DNA of 64,000 nucleotides, from NCBI RefSeq assembly GCF_040253635.1, contig NZ_JBEJGX010000003.1, forward strand, positions 6,783,501 through 6,847,500. Direction: 5' to 3'. The notes below the pieces were generated by a model that was given only the letters and a program-made list of their open reading frames with translations, was not told where the DNA came from and made no database searches. Below, in pieces: positions 1 through 9,583 of this stretch (position 1 is the stretch's first letter; each line of letters starts with the position of its first letter). The stretch comes from Streptomyces sp. Edi2 (GTDB lineage: Bacteria > Actinomycetota > Actinomycetes > Streptomycetales > Streptomycetaceae). Made by a program: the position numbers and the translations under genes.

Positions 1-99
1 CTTGGGCGTTTCGACGGGCAGTTGGGCGGCGAGGCGAAGGCCATCGTCCGGTCTCTCATCACTATCCGGGATTCAGACGAGGTGGAGGGTCAGGTCTGA
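1..99 (+). CDS. C-terminal end of an unidentified gene, cut by the window edge
   Basis: Frame 1 is open from the first base to a TGA at 97-99 and gives the last 32 residues of a protein. The TGA overlaps the ATG of the HNH gene (TGATG), so the two are translationally coupled. The tail has no recognisable motif. A gene coupled just upstream of an HNH nuclease is often an ATPase, as in Septu (PtuA-PtuB), but nothing visible here proves that. Confidence 0.6.
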   Translation, partial: LGRFDGQLGGEAKAIVRSLITIRDSDEVEGQV

Positions 100-929
100 T
101 GTGGTCTCTGCCCGCGCCGGCTCTCTCCCCGCGCACTGTTTATTCGCTGTGCATCAGCAAGTCTTTGCCGAAGACCAAGGCGCGTCTGCATGCCTTGGAA
201 GAGGATGTGGTAAACGCTGCTGACCGTTTTGAAGCCGCAGCTGCCGTGGCAGCTCTCCATACACTGGGTGACCTCAAGACCAAGCCCTGCGATAAGGCCG
301 TCCGAAAAGAGCTGAGGAACAACTACACGCAGCGCATGTCGAGCAAGAAGCACCCGGCGAGGGTGCACTACGACCAGCTGAGGAACGTCCCTTCTGGTCG
401 TTGCCCTCTGTGCGGCCACCGTGATGTGGAGACGCTCGACCATCAGTTGCCGAAGGCGGACTACCCCCTGCTCGCAGTGGTGCCGACCAACCTGGTCCCC
501 GCTTGTCGCAGTTGTAACACGCTGAAGAGTGATACCGGCCCGGAGAGCGCAGGCAAACAGACGCTCCATCCCTATTTCGATGACATCGGCGACGAGCAGT
601 GGCTCTTTGCCCGAGTACATGAAGTAGTGCCAGCCGCGGTCACGTTCTTCGTGACGCCGCCGAAGACCTGGGACAGTGTTCTGACAACTCGGGTGCGATG
701 GCATTTCAAAGTGTTCAACCTCGCAGAGCTCTACGCAGCCCAGGCTGCCCGAGAGATGGGCGATCTCCGGTACGTACTGAAACGCAAGGCCCCGTCCGTG
801 ATCGGTGATCATCTCAAGGACGAAGCTGAGGGCCGAGCCGAGAGATCCCCTAACCACTGGAGGACCGCCATGTTCCAGGCGCTGGCCAGCAGTTCCTGGT
901 ACATCGGAGGTGGCTTCGCGCTGGAGTAG
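99..929 (+). CDS. HNH endonuclease, probable defence nuclease
   Basis: This 276-residue protein has an HNH zinc-type core. A CPLC pair at 102-105 and a CRSC pair at 136-139 can hold a structural zinc. The Asp-His pair at 114-115 and Asn131 are in the places of the catalytic residues. The N-terminal half is helical and charged, and the C-terminal third matches nothing I recognise. The start overlaps the stop of the preceding gene, and a Wadjet operon follows on the other strand, so a defence role is likely. The arrangement resembles Septu PtuB beside an ATPase, but the partner lies outside the window. The HNH call is firm and the system assignment is inferred. Confidence 0.8.
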   Translation: MWSLPAPALSPRTVYSLCISKSLPKTKARLHALEEDVVNAADRFEAAAAVAALHTLGDLKTKPCDKAVRKELRNNYTQRMSSKKHPARVHYDQLRNVPSGRCPLCGHRDVETLDHQLPKADYPLLAVVPTNLVPACRSCNTLKSDTGPESAGKQTLHPYFDDIGDEQWLFARVHEVVPAAVTFFVTPPKTWDSVLTTRVRWHFKVFNLAELYAAQAAREMGDLRYVLKRKAPSVIGDHLKDEAEGRAERSPNHWRTAMFQALASSSWYIGGGFALE

Positions 930-1081
930 TGGCTGGTCGTCCCGACCAGCAGGAGTGGATTAGGCAGACGGTTGGCAAGCTGCGTTGGTCACGCCTCAAC
1001 GTAACCATCTTGGGCACTGCTTGTAGAGCGGAGCCGGGGCCTCGGTCATCAGTCACGCGCCACGTGACGATTGCCGTGATG

Positions 1082-2287
1082 TTACCTTCGCGGGCTCGGC
1101 TCCGAAGGTGTTGCCGGACTAGCCCGGGCGACATCTGTGGGGGGCGCGTGGTGGGTGGGCAGGGGACCGTCCCCTGGAACGTCGCATTTCTCAGCGGCGG
1201 TGGCGCCGGGAACGGCAGCGAGCTGTTGCCGCAAGACTCCGTGGCCTGGCGTGAGGAGATCCCGCAGAGCGGTGAGGTGCAGGGCCTCCTGTCGGACGAT
1301 GGCTCCGTTGGTGAGCAGGTGGGTTGTGCGGGGGCCGAGCGGGGTGGTCAGCCAGGAACAGACGCTGCGGGCGGCTTCGGCGCTCACCGCGGCGGCCTTT
1401 CTGTGCGTGCGGTTGAGGAGTGCGGCGTAGAGGCCGCCTGCGGGTGTGAGCGGCGGAAGGCCGGCCGAGACGGATCGTTGGCTCGCGAGGGCGACACAGT
1501 GGAGACCGTCGAAGTCGAGGTCCCCGTAGTAGAGGATTTCGGTGAGCCGGTGGCCGGTTTCTGCGAGGCGCTCGGGGAGAGTGCTGATGCTGGCGGCGAT
1601 GCGGTCGCCGTCGCCGAAAGCGATCCAGCCGACTTCGTCGCGGTGGGGCCACTGCCGCAGGATGCGGCGGAGGTTGTCGAAGGCGGCCGTGTTCTCGACG
1701 ATGAGTAGCCAGGGCGCTGGCCCGAGTTCGATGACGTTCAGGGGCTCGGGGGTGAGGTAGGCACGCAGGTGGTCTCTGACGCTCAGGAGCCCTTCGAGTA
1801 CCCACTTCGAGTCGTGAATGCCGTCGAGGTACTTCTCGTCGCCGAAGAGCTGACAGGCGCGGTCGCGCAGCGGTACGGGTTCGCTGGTTGCTCCGCCGGC
1901 TAGGAGGAAGTCGTTGAGGGCGGTGAAGAGGCCGTGGTCGTGCTGGCTGAGTCGGCGTCCGTCGAGGAAGGACAATTCGGCGGCCCAGGAGCGGGCCGCT
2001 GGCCGGTGGGTGGCGGAGCGAGGCGGGTCGATGCGCTCGGCCCAGCGGGGCAGGGGCGGCAGCGCAGTGTGGTCCCAATGTTTCTTGGTGGCGGGCAATC
2101 GAAGGGTGCCGGCGGTCTGGAGCGTGTTGAGGGCATCGGCGAGGAGGTTGCGGCGTTCGGGCGCGGTGAGGAGGGCGGGGTCAGCGGAGTACGCGGCGTC
2201 GGCCAGGTCGTCGAAGAGGATGCGTTTGCGTGGATGCGCGTGCAGCCGTTCCCGGAGTATCTCGCTGAGCGGGCGTAGAGCAGTCAT
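1082..2287 (-). CDS. jetD: Wadjet protein JetD, Toprim-fold DNA nuclease subunit
   Basis: In Wadjet, JetD is the Toprim-family nuclease that cuts small circular DNA once the JetABC motor has extruded it. This 401-residue protein ends with a Toprim-like region: Glu198 in IVENT and the DxD motif YYGDLDFDG at 253-261 (Asp256, Asp258) are the expected metal ligands. The N-terminal 100 residues are helical and winged-helix-like, as in the family. It is the last gene of the operon and starts 2 bases after the jetC stop. The proline-rich C-terminal tail of about 40 residues is extra. Order and motifs together make the assignment secure. Confidence 0.88.
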   Translation of the reverse strand: MTALRPLSEILRERLHAHPRKRILFDDLADAAYSADPALLTAPERRNLLADALNTLQTAGTLRLPATKKHWDHTALPPLPRWAERIDPPRSATHRPAARSWAAELSFLDGRRLSQHDHGLFTALNDFLLAGGATSEPVPLRDRACQLFGDEKYLDGIHDSKWVLEGLLSVRDHLRAYLTPEPLNVIELGPAPWLLIVENTAAFDNLRRILRQWPHRDEVGWIAFGDGDRIAASISTLPERLAETGHRLTEILYYGDLDFDGLHCVALASQRSVSAGLPPLTPAGGLYAALLNRTHRKAAAVSAEAARSVCSWLTTPLGPRTTHLLTNGAIVRQEALHLTALRDLLTPGHGVLRQQLAAVPGATAAEKCDVPGDGPLPTHHAPPTDVARASPATPSEPSPRR

Positions 2288-2289
2288 GC

Positions 2290-5200
2290 CTATTCCTCCC
2301 CATCCTGGTCTGCCGGTTCTGGTGTTTCGCCGGTCTGGTCGCTGGTGGGCTCGGTGAGGGGGAAGCGGTGCAGTCGTGCGGCGCGGATGCCGTCGGAGTG
2401 GGCATTGGTGACGCCGTCGCTGACGGCATCTCCGTAGCGTTCGGCCAGCTGGACGAGACGATGGCCAGTCCGCGCGTCGTGGGCGTTGTTGCGCAGTCGC
2501 AGGATGAGGGGGAAGCGGCCGACGGCGTCGAGGTCTTCCACGCCGGTGGTGTAGATGAGCTGAACGCCATGGGTGGCGGCGACTGTACGTTGCAGGTCGA
2601 TGAAGGGCACGTAGTTGGACTTGCCCATCGGGTTGTCCAGCAGCAGGGTTCCGACTCCACCGGGCAGTCCGCGGTTGCGGTTGGCCGCGCGGACCTGCGC
2701 AAGGCAGCAGTACAGCAGCACGGACACGGTCAGGAGTTCACCACCGGAAAACTTCTTGATCTTCGTGACGTCGACGGGGTCCATGACTGGGATCGGGTGC
2801 GGCTTGAGGACCTTTGCGGTGATGTTCCCGCTGCCGCCCAGGGCGGCCAGTACCAGGCGCTTGGCCAGGTCGAGCGCCGGGGGCAGGACGTTGGCGCTGC
2901 TGGAGTGTTTGACGGCGACGCCGGCGACCAGGGTGTCCACACTGGTGGAGATGCGGTGGGTGAGGGTTTCTTCGCTGCCCCAGTCGGCGAGCTTGAGGGT
3001 GAGGAAGGGCTTGCCTGACCATGCCCCCAAGCCCGCGGGGAGTTTGGAGTGCCGGGCGACCTGGTGCAGCGAGTCCACGACGGTCTTGGCGAGCGCGGCG
3101 CACTGCTGGACCAGGAGAAGCTGGTCCTCGGTGAGCTGATCGAGCAGCGTGGTGATGCGCTTTTCGCGCAGTTCGATCTCCGGAATCAGGGTGGCCAGCG
3201 AGGCGTAGAGCTGCGCCGAGTCCTCGGTGAGCCGCGCCACGAGCTGGGCATCGACGGCGTCGGCATATTGCCGATCAGCGGCCAGCTGGTGAACATGGCG
3301 GGTGGCTGCGGCGAGTCTTCGCGTGGCCTTGGTGAGGGTCTGCTGCGCATCGGTGATGGCTGTGGTGAGCAGGTCCCGCAGGTGGTGGGCCTGCTTCTCG
3401 GTCATCTCCGACGCGTCCGCTTCCACAATGTCGCAGCGCTCTGCGAGCCACCCGGCGGCGTCCGGCAGCGGCGCTGCAAAGTCGGGTGTCCAGTGGGCAG
3501 CCAGCCCGTCGAGGCTGGCACGGAGCGCATCGTGGGCACGGTGCAGAGAACTCGCCTCCAGTGCAGCTGTGTTGGCCTTCTCCTTGAAGGCGTGGTGTTG
3601 CTCGATACAGGTGGTTTGCTCGCGGTCTGCCTGTTCGGCTGCCTGCCGGGCCGCCGCGGCTGCGACTGCGGCGGTCTGGGGCTTGGAGAACTCCCGGAGC
3701 GCCGATGTCGAGGCATCCGGGTCATTGACCTGATGGGCGGTGGACGCTTCGGATGCCTCGGCTTGCTCGGTCAGCATGGCGCAGCGTGTAGCTCGGGTGG
3801 CCGCCTCCTGGGCCTCGCGGCCAGCTCGCTCGACTGCCTCGTCTCGCCCTTCCGGCGTGGTTGCCTCAGGGCGGGTGGCCAGCTCGGCTGAGAGCATGCG
3901 CGTGGCGTCGTCCAGGGCACCCAAGCTTTTGTCGGCGTGCGCCAGGCGGCTGGCGGTGATGGCAAGGTCGGTGCGCAGCTGGGTGTCGGCCGCTTCGGAC
4001 TCCAGGACGGTCCGGGCGTTGGTGAAGCGTTCCTCCAGAGCGTCCAGCGAGGCACGCTCCAGGGCACGCTGGTCCAGGTTCGCTGCGCCGGTCTCGGGTA
4101 CCAGTGTGGCGAGCTTCCGCAGGGAGCTGCGGTGGCGTTTCAGGTCCTGTTTGCAGACCGTTTCGTCACGCCGGTGGCGCTGCTCGGCTTTTCGAGCAGC
4201 TTGCTTGTCGCTGGCAGCCTGGCGTGCCGACTCCTGCTGGTCGGCTTGGTGCTGCCGGAAGGCACCGAGCTGTTCCCTCAGGTCCGCAGTGCGTTGGGAC
4301 TGCTCTGCGACGTGCCGGGACCGTTCGGTGCTGGCGACTACCTGACCAAGGCGGCTCGTCGCGTCGACGGTCTCTTGCTGGATCCGATCGCGGAGAGTCT
4401 GCGCCTGTCGGTGACGCTCGTCGTGTCCGTCAAGTTGGGTCTTCCATGTGTCCCTGCGTGTCTCGGCGCGCTCCAGGCTTTCCTGGAGCCGTCGGCGCGG
4501 CTCGACCCCGAAGGCGTCCAGGTGTTCGGCCAGCTCCCGGGCCAGGGCCCGGTCCCGGTCCTGCGCTGTGATGAGGTGCTGGCAGCGCTCTTGGCTTTCA
4601 CCGATCCGGGTACTGAGCCGCACCAGTTCGTCATCGGCGGCCCGACGCTGCAAGGCTGCTGCCTGGATGGGGAAGACGGCGTGCACATCGCCGGGACCTG
4701 CGCTGGTCAGGCGGGCACGGGCGGTGTGACTGTCACAGACGGAGATCACTGAGCGGGTGCTCATGCCGGTGGCGGCGATGGACCGGTGCAGGTCCTGGTC
4801 GTCGACGGAGCCGAGGACGACGATGCCACCCACGACGTCGGGCGCTTGTGCGATCGCGGCGGCGTGCCGTGAGGGAGGCAGGGAGTCGCGCAGGAACTGC
4901 AGGCCGCTGACCGCGTCCACCGTGCTGTCGGTGGCCTGCAGGGCGGCCAGGGCACGTTCGGTCTCCAAAGGAGCGGGCAGGAACCCCTCGCTCTCCAGGC
5001 AGGCCAGGGCACGCCGGTCGGCTGCCGCGGCAAGCTGTTCGGCAATCAAGGCGTCCCGGGCCCGGGTGATCTGGTCCTGCAACACCTGCAGCAGAGGCCG
5101 GCCGGCCACATCGAGGTCCATGCCGCTGCCAGTGACGTCGAGTTCGTCGTCGAGCTGGGCGAGCTCGGTCAACCGGGAGTGCCGGGCCAGGCGCTGCTGC

Positions 5201-6897
5201 TCTGCGCGCAGTGCGTCCCACCGGTCCCAGATCCGGCCGTATTCGGTTGCTGCCTCCCGCCAGTGCCTGTCGGCGGTATCCCGGTCGTCTGCAAGCTGGG
5301 TGAGCTGGTCAGCGAGCTCCTTCAGACGTGCCTGACCACGGACGAGCTGATCCTCCAGGTGTGCGGCGTCCGCGGCCCATCGGGCCTGAGCTTCCGGCGG
5401 GGTCTCCTCCCTCTCCAGGAGGCCGTCTTTCCGTGCTTGAGCGATTAGGGCGTCGATCTTCTTGAGGGACTGCTGGAGGGACATGAGGCGGCTGCGTGCC
5501 TGTTCCTCGGCCACCAAGTGCTTCTTCTCGGCCTTGTCAGCCGCTTTCCCTTCGCGTTCGGCATCCTTGATCTGCTGCGCGAGGTGGCCGGCGTCGCCTT
5601 CGCGCGCGCCTATGACCTGAGTGAGCTTGGCCCGGAGCATCGCGCCAGCGGCCTCCATGGCTTCACGCAGAGGGGCGATGTCGTGGGCGCGGCGAGTGAG
5701 CAGGGCATTCAGCTCGGCTTGTTCGCGGGCCAGACCCTCGCGCTCCAGGTACGTGTGGACGCTCTGCCAGGCTGTCCGATGCGCTTCGGCCTTGCTGTTC
5801 TCGGCTTCGGCCTTCTTCTGGTCGGCGCGGCGGGCCCGGGTGGTGAGGACCGCAGCCGCGTGATCGAGCAGATCGGCCCGCAGCCTGTGCGCTTCGCCGC
5901 GAGTACGGGCCTGTTCGGCCTGCTGCTTGGCCCTGCTGGCGCTGGTGGTCGCTGCGGTCTGCTGAGCGGTGAGTGTGTCGCGGCGGGCGCTGATCCATGA
6001 GCACGCCAGCTCGCCGGCTGCATGGACGGATGTCATCTCGCCGTTGAGGGCTGCCACATCGGCGACAGCCTGCTGCAACGGCCGCAGCCGGGTGATCGCC
6101 CCGGTCAGGAAGCGCAGTTCGAGTTCCCGCGCGGGTCGCTTGGCCAGCCGGACCGCCTGGTTCTTGAGATTGTTGCGCACCGTCGTGGGCTGTGTGGGAT
6201 CGACAACCAGGTCGATGAGGAGTTCCAGGAAGCCCTCGGCGCTGTCGAACTGGAAGAGTTCGGTGATCGCGCCCTCATCGAGGTTCATCCGGCGCTGCAC
6301 CTGTAGCAGCCGCGGATCGAGCCCGCGGTCCGAGAGCATCTTCTCCCAGGTGCCTTGATTGCGGTCATTCACGATCTGCAGATCCAGATGGTGGTCGGCA
6401 GCCATCTGGAGAGTGAGGGCCTTGAGATAGCCCTCCTTGCTGCGCCAGCCCCCCAAGGTGTGCACGGGCAGGGTGGTGAGGTCGGTGCCGGCGGCCGGGC
6501 GCAGGGTGTACCAGGCGCGCTGGAGCTTGTCCCAGGCGTCGTCGTCGCTGGCCGGGCGGTGTCCATCGGGCCACTGGTAGACGGCGCCCGTGATCAGGGC
6601 GGGGCCGCCGAATGGGGAGGCGTCATCCTCCCATTCCGCGACGACGTGCGCGGGTTTGCCCTCCAGGACGTAGTCGATCAGCCCCTTGTTCTTCGCGTAG
6701 CCTATGAAGTCGGCCTTGCCGGGCAACAGCAGGTTGAAGAATAGGGCGAGCAGGCTGGACTTGCCGCCGCCGTTGCGCAGCCAGACGATGGCGTCGCTGA
6801 TCTGGCCTCCGGGCTCGGTCAGGTCCAGCAGGGTTCCGTTGAAGCGGGCGTCCTTGTGGCCGATGTTCTCCAGCCGGATCCGGCGCAGTCGCAGCAT
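2290..6897 (-). CDS. jetC: Wadjet protein JetC, SMC/MukB-like ATPase
   Basis: This 1535-residue protein is the condensin-like motor of Wadjet. A P-loop NGGGKSS lies at 42-48 in an SMC-style head. A very long Ala/Glu/Arg/Gln-rich region (about 270-1330) reads as two coiled-coil arms around a hinge. Near the C-terminus an ABC signature (FSGGELL) is followed by a Walker B strand (TLLLDNP), completing the ATPase head. The middle segment around a LESEGFLP motif fits the hinge. It starts 2 bases after jetB and ends 2 bases before jetD, consistent with one transcript. The length fits the larger MukB-like Wadjet members. The acidic last 30 residues look disordered. Confidence 0.9.
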   Translation of the reverse strand: MLRLRRIRLENIGHKDARFNGTLLDLTEPGGQISDAIVWLRNGGGKSSLLALFFNLLLPGKADFIGYAKNKGLIDYVLEGKPAHVVAEWEDDASPFGGPALITGAVYQWPDGHRPASDDDAWDKLQRAWYTLRPAAGTDLTTLPVHTLGGWRSKEGYLKALTLQMAADHHLDLQIVNDRNQGTWEKMLSDRGLDPRLLQVQRRMNLDEGAITELFQFDSAEGFLELLIDLVVDPTQPTTVRNNLKNQAVRLAKRPARELELRFLTGAITRLRPLQQAVADVAALNGEMTSVHAAGELACSWISARRDTLTAQQTAATTSASRAKQQAEQARTRGEAHRLRADLLDHAAAVLTTRARRADQKKAEAENSKAEAHRTAWQSVHTYLEREGLAREQAELNALLTRRAHDIAPLREAMEAAGAMLRAKLTQVIGAREGDAGHLAQQIKDAEREGKAADKAEKKHLVAEEQARSRLMSLQQSLKKIDALIAQARKDGLLEREETPPEAQARWAADAAHLEDQLVRGQARLKELADQLTQLADDRDTADRHWREAATEYGRIWDRWDALRAEQQRLARHSRLTELAQLDDELDVTGSGMDLDVAGRPLLQVLQDQITRARDALIAEQLAAAADRRALACLESEGFLPAPLETERALAALQATDSTVDAVSGLQFLRDSLPPSRHAAAIAQAPDVVGGIVVLGSVDDQDLHRSIAATGMSTRSVISVCDSHTARARLTSAGPGDVHAVFPIQAAALQRRAADDELVRLSTRIGESQERCQHLITAQDRDRALARELAEHLDAFGVEPRRRLQESLERAETRRDTWKTQLDGHDERHRQAQTLRDRIQQETVDATSRLGQVVASTERSRHVAEQSQRTADLREQLGAFRQHQADQQESARQAASDKQAARKAEQRHRRDETVCKQDLKRHRSSLRKLATLVPETGAANLDQRALERASLDALEERFTNARTVLESEAADTQLRTDLAITASRLAHADKSLGALDDATRMLSAELATRPEATTPEGRDEAVERAGREAQEAATRATRCAMLTEQAEASEASTAHQVNDPDASTSALREFSKPQTAAVAAAAARQAAEQADREQTTCIEQHHAFKEKANTAALEASSLHRAHDALRASLDGLAAHWTPDFAAPLPDAAGWLAERCDIVEADASEMTEKQAHHLRDLLTTAITDAQQTLTKATRRLAAATRHVHQLAADRQYADAVDAQLVARLTEDSAQLYASLATLIPEIELREKRITTLLDQLTEDQLLLVQQCAALAKTVVDSLHQVARHSKLPAGLGAWSGKPFLTLKLADWGSEETLTHRISTSVDTLVAGVAVKHSSSANVLPPALDLAKRLVLAALGGSGNITAKVLKPHPIPVMDPVDVTKIKKFSGGELLTVSVLLYCCLAQVRAANRNRGLPGGVGTLLLDNPMGKSNYVPFIDLQRTVAATHGVQLIYTTGVEDLDAVGRFPLILRLRNNAHDARTGHRLVQLAERYGDAVSDGVTNAHSDGIRAARLHRFPLTEPTSDQTGETPEPADQDGEE

Positions 6898-6899
6898 GT

Positions 6900-7676
6900 T
6901 CAGTTCTCCTCGGCGACAGCGTCACGGTGGTTGGTGTCCGCGGTCTGCTGCCGGCGGACGTCGGTGATCTTCTGGAAGGCGGGCAGGGCGGCTGCGCCGG
7001 CTACCTGGAGGCGGAAGCTGTTCAGCAGCCGGTACTCGAACGGGCCGAGCGCTTTGGCCTGTTGGGCGTATCCCTGCAGGACAAGCCAGTCCAGGACGGA
7101 CTTGATCCTTCCGAGGCTGGAGGACGCGGCCAGCTGCCCGGTCTTGGTGAGCCGGTGCGGGGAGAGCGCGTCGTAGGTGTTCCACGCCGCTCGGGCCGCG
7201 GCTACTGCGGGGAGCAGACCCGCATCGTCCTCGCCGTCCTCGCGGAGCCGGTGGATCAGGTGCCGCACGAATGCGTCAATCTCCTTGACCGAGACTCGCT
7301 TGATGGTCTCCTCTTCCAGATCCGCAGCGGTGGGATAGGCGTGCGCGGCGATCGCCACGTGAATCAGCCCGTAGACCAGCCGGTCCTTGGGGTCGCGCAT
7401 CTTGGCCGGGAGGTCGGCGAGTTTGAAGGCGAACAAGCCCCCGGTCGCGGCCGATACGCGCAGACCTTCCTCGGAGTGCGCCGTGATGACGTGCAGCGAC
7501 ATGCCCTCTGCGATGGCATCGACTATTTCCCGGAAGGCGGGCGAGGATCGGTAGCGCTCCACGAGGTCGTGGTAGTCGGCGTCGCCCAGCGGTTTGCGGC
7601 GGGGCTGGCAGGCGTAGCGCACCAACCGGGCGGCGTCGGTTATGTGCTGGGTGCGTGGCGTGGGTGTGTTCATCAA
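6900..7676 (-). CDS. jetB: Wadjet protein JetB, MukE/kite-like subunit
   Basis: This 258-residue protein sits where the small kleisin-binding (kite) subunit of Wadjet is encoded, between jetA and jetC. It is rich in helices with winged-helix spacing, and the stretch from about 135 to 240 (VSVKEIDAFVRHLIHRLRED onward) resembles the DUF4194/MukE-like fold. Its ATG overlaps the jetA stop codon and its own stop lies 2 bases before jetC, so expression is coupled. It contains no catalytic motif, as expected for a structural subunit. The call rests mainly on length and operon position. Confidence 0.82.
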   Translation of the reverse strand: MMNTPTPRTQHITDAARLVRYACQPRRKPLGDADYHDLVERYRSSPAFREIVDAIAEGMSLHVITAHSEEGLRVSAATGGLFAFKLADLPAKMRDPKDRLVYGLIHVAIAAHAYPTAADLEEETIKRVSVKEIDAFVRHLIHRLREDGEDDAGLLPAVAAARAAWNTYDALSPHRLTKTGQLAASSSLGRIKSVLDWLVLQGYAQQAKALGPFEYRLLNSFRLQVAGAAALPAFQKITDVRRQQTADTNHRDAVAEEN

Positions 7677-9295
7677 GCAGCCTCTTCTGCCACGGGGTGG
7701 CTCATGGCGGGCGCGGGAACGGCGAGCAGGTCGCTGCCCTGGTGGGTTCCGGTGGCAAGAGGGGTGCCGTCATCGAGCAGCACGAGGTGGCAGGCCAACA
7801 GCTGCCTCAGCCGGACCGCTGGATCCGGGTCGTCGGCGTCGGTTTCGGTGTCCTCCGGGTTGGGCGCGAAGGCACGCAGCACGCTCAGGGCGACCAGGTC
7901 GGTGACCACGGGCCCGAAGCCCGCTGCGTCGGCCAGCAGCTGCGACAGGCGCACCGGCCCGCCCAGTGCCCGTGTGAGGACGGTAAGGGCCTGCTCCCAG
8001 GTACTGCCGTCGTATGTCGGTGCCGTATCCAGGCGGTCGTCGATGATCACCATCTCGTCGTCGGGGAAGGCCGCCATCTGCTCCCGAGGGGGAGTGAGCA
8101 GCATCGGATAGAGCTCGGCCAACACCGGCAGCGCGCCAACGACCGGCCCGCACACCGCCTCGGCGAACGCCTCCGCGACCTGTAGGGCCTCGGGCCAGTC
8201 CAGGTTCAGGAGCGGCGTGAAGACGTCGTCTTTCATCGCGACCGTGTGCAACTGCGCTGGGGGGCGGAACCGCTGGGCGGCCTGGGCATCCAAGAACGTC
8301 GGCTCGGCACGCATCACCTGCCCGTGGAGTTCGGAGTGCCGCGTGTAGGCCCGCTGCAGCAGATCCAGCACCCGCCCGCAGGCGTCGCGTACCTCCTTGT
8401 CTCCAAAGCCGCCGTAAGTCTGGCGTAGCCGGTCAATGAGGTCGCCTTCGGCCGCCAGGCGTTCCGTTAGGTGCTCGCGGGCGTCCCGGAGCAGCTCTGG
8501 TGCCCGCTCGTTCCAGTCCACCGATGCCACGTCGCGTTCGGTGGCCACCAGCACCACGCGCACCCGCTCGGCGTAGGCGACCGACAAGCGCAGGCTCTGA
8601 GCTGCGCTCTGCTCGGCTCGGCCCCACTGACCGTGTGCGATCTGGCGGCGCAGCACGGTGTCCATGGCGGCCTGCGCGTCCTCCACCGCCAGGTCCAGTC
8701 CGCTCAACAGCACGTTGATCGCCTCGCTGCTGGCCCGGACAACGGGGTGCCCGGAGCGGTGCGGCTCCTCGCGCACCAGATAGAACCGCACCGGCTGCAT
8801 CTGGTGGCCGTCCCGGAAGTCGCTGACGGGAACAGTGAAGTCAGCCCCGCCGGCGTCATCGTTGAGCAGCCCCCGCCACACGAACCGGGCCACCGCCACA
8901 TGCTCATCGTGAGGCTGGCCCGGTGCGGACCGGGCCGCCAGCCCAGTCAGGAACCGCACGATTTCCTCGGTCGTGGCCTCGTCCTCCAGCCCCTGTCGTG
9001 AGACCACTGCGTCCAGCGCCGCCAGCGCGAAACTGACAAGGTCGTAGTGCTGCCGCGGGAAGGGCTGGGGCCCCGGGCGCCGTGCCAGGTCATGGAGCGT
9101 CCCTGAAAGAGCCAGCGACATCCGTCGGCGTACAAAACCCGGGTCACGGACCAGCTCCCGCCACTCGGGTGCGTCCGTCGCGGGTTGCCCAAGATCAGCG
9201 AACAGGTCGCGCTCTTCGGCCGTCAGACCCTCTGAACCAAAGGCGCCAAGATCCACATAATATGGATCTTGTTCCCTATCGCTGTCATATGCCAT
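7673..9295 (-). CDS. jetA: Wadjet protein JetA, MukF-like kleisin subunit
   Basis: This 540-residue protein is the first gene of the jetABCD operon. JetA is the kleisin that bridges the JetC heads and binds JetB. The sequence is almost entirely alpha-helical with an acidic N-terminus and no enzyme motif, as expected for a kleisin. The ATG at 9295 lies just below an AT-rich stretch, a rarity here that probably holds the promoter. A 9-bp inverted repeat lies about 70-110 bp further upstream. The stop overlaps the jetB start. I could not decide between Wadjet types by eye. Confidence 0.82.
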   Translation of the reverse strand: MAYDSDREQDPYYVDLGAFGSEGLTAEERDLFADLGQPATDAPEWRELVRDPGFVRRRMSLALSGTLHDLARRPGPQPFPRQHYDLVSFALAALDAVVSRQGLEDEATTEEIVRFLTGLAARSAPGQPHDEHVAVARFVWRGLLNDDAGGADFTVPVSDFRDGHQMQPVRFYLVREEPHRSGHPVVRASSEAINVLLSGLDLAVEDAQAAMDTVLRRQIAHGQWGRAEQSAAQSLRLSVAYAERVRVVLVATERDVASVDWNERAPELLRDAREHLTERLAAEGDLIDRLRQTYGGFGDKEVRDACGRVLDLLQRAYTRHSELHGQVMRAEPTFLDAQAAQRFRPPAQLHTVAMKDDVFTPLLNLDWPEALQVAEAFAEAVCGPVVGALPVLAELYPMLLTPPREQMAAFPDDEMVIIDDRLDTAPTYDGSTWEQALTVLTRALGGPVRLSQLLADAAGFGPVVTDLVALSVLRAFAPNPEDTETDADDPDPAVRLRQLLACHLVLLDDGTPLATGTHQGSDLLAVPAPAMSHPVAEEAA

Positions 9296-9363
9296 GCGGT
9301 TTGTATAGCAGGCATATCTGACAGAGCTCTCCGCCCCATCCGGTCACCGCCCACCACCTGGTA

Positions 9364-9404
9364 GCACTCCGGAGCGCGCACGCACCATCACGCCACCGGA
9401 GTGC
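9364..9404. promoter_or_regulatory. 9-bp inverted repeat upstream of the Wadjet operon
   Basis: A perfect inverted repeat (GCACTCCGG at 9364-9372, CCGGAGTGC at 9396-9404) flanks a 23-base spacer. It lies 69-109 bases upstream of the jetA start. AT-rich DNA at about 9300-9325 between the repeat and the gene is a plausible promoter. The repeat could be an operator or a structure belonging to lost flanking genes. No regulator gene is adjacent. Confidence 0.35.
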
Positions 9405-9583
9405 CGCGCGGCGCCGCCTCTAACCGAGGAGCTGAAGACCCTGCTGGAGGACTGGCTGCTGCGCCGGTCCGAGGGGCTGTGCTGCGAACCTGCTATGCAC
9501 CGACCACGGACGCCCGGTCAACGGCACGTGGGTTCTCGAGATTCGCGCTCCGGCCGGCATGTGGCCGACCGGTGCGGGAGGGC

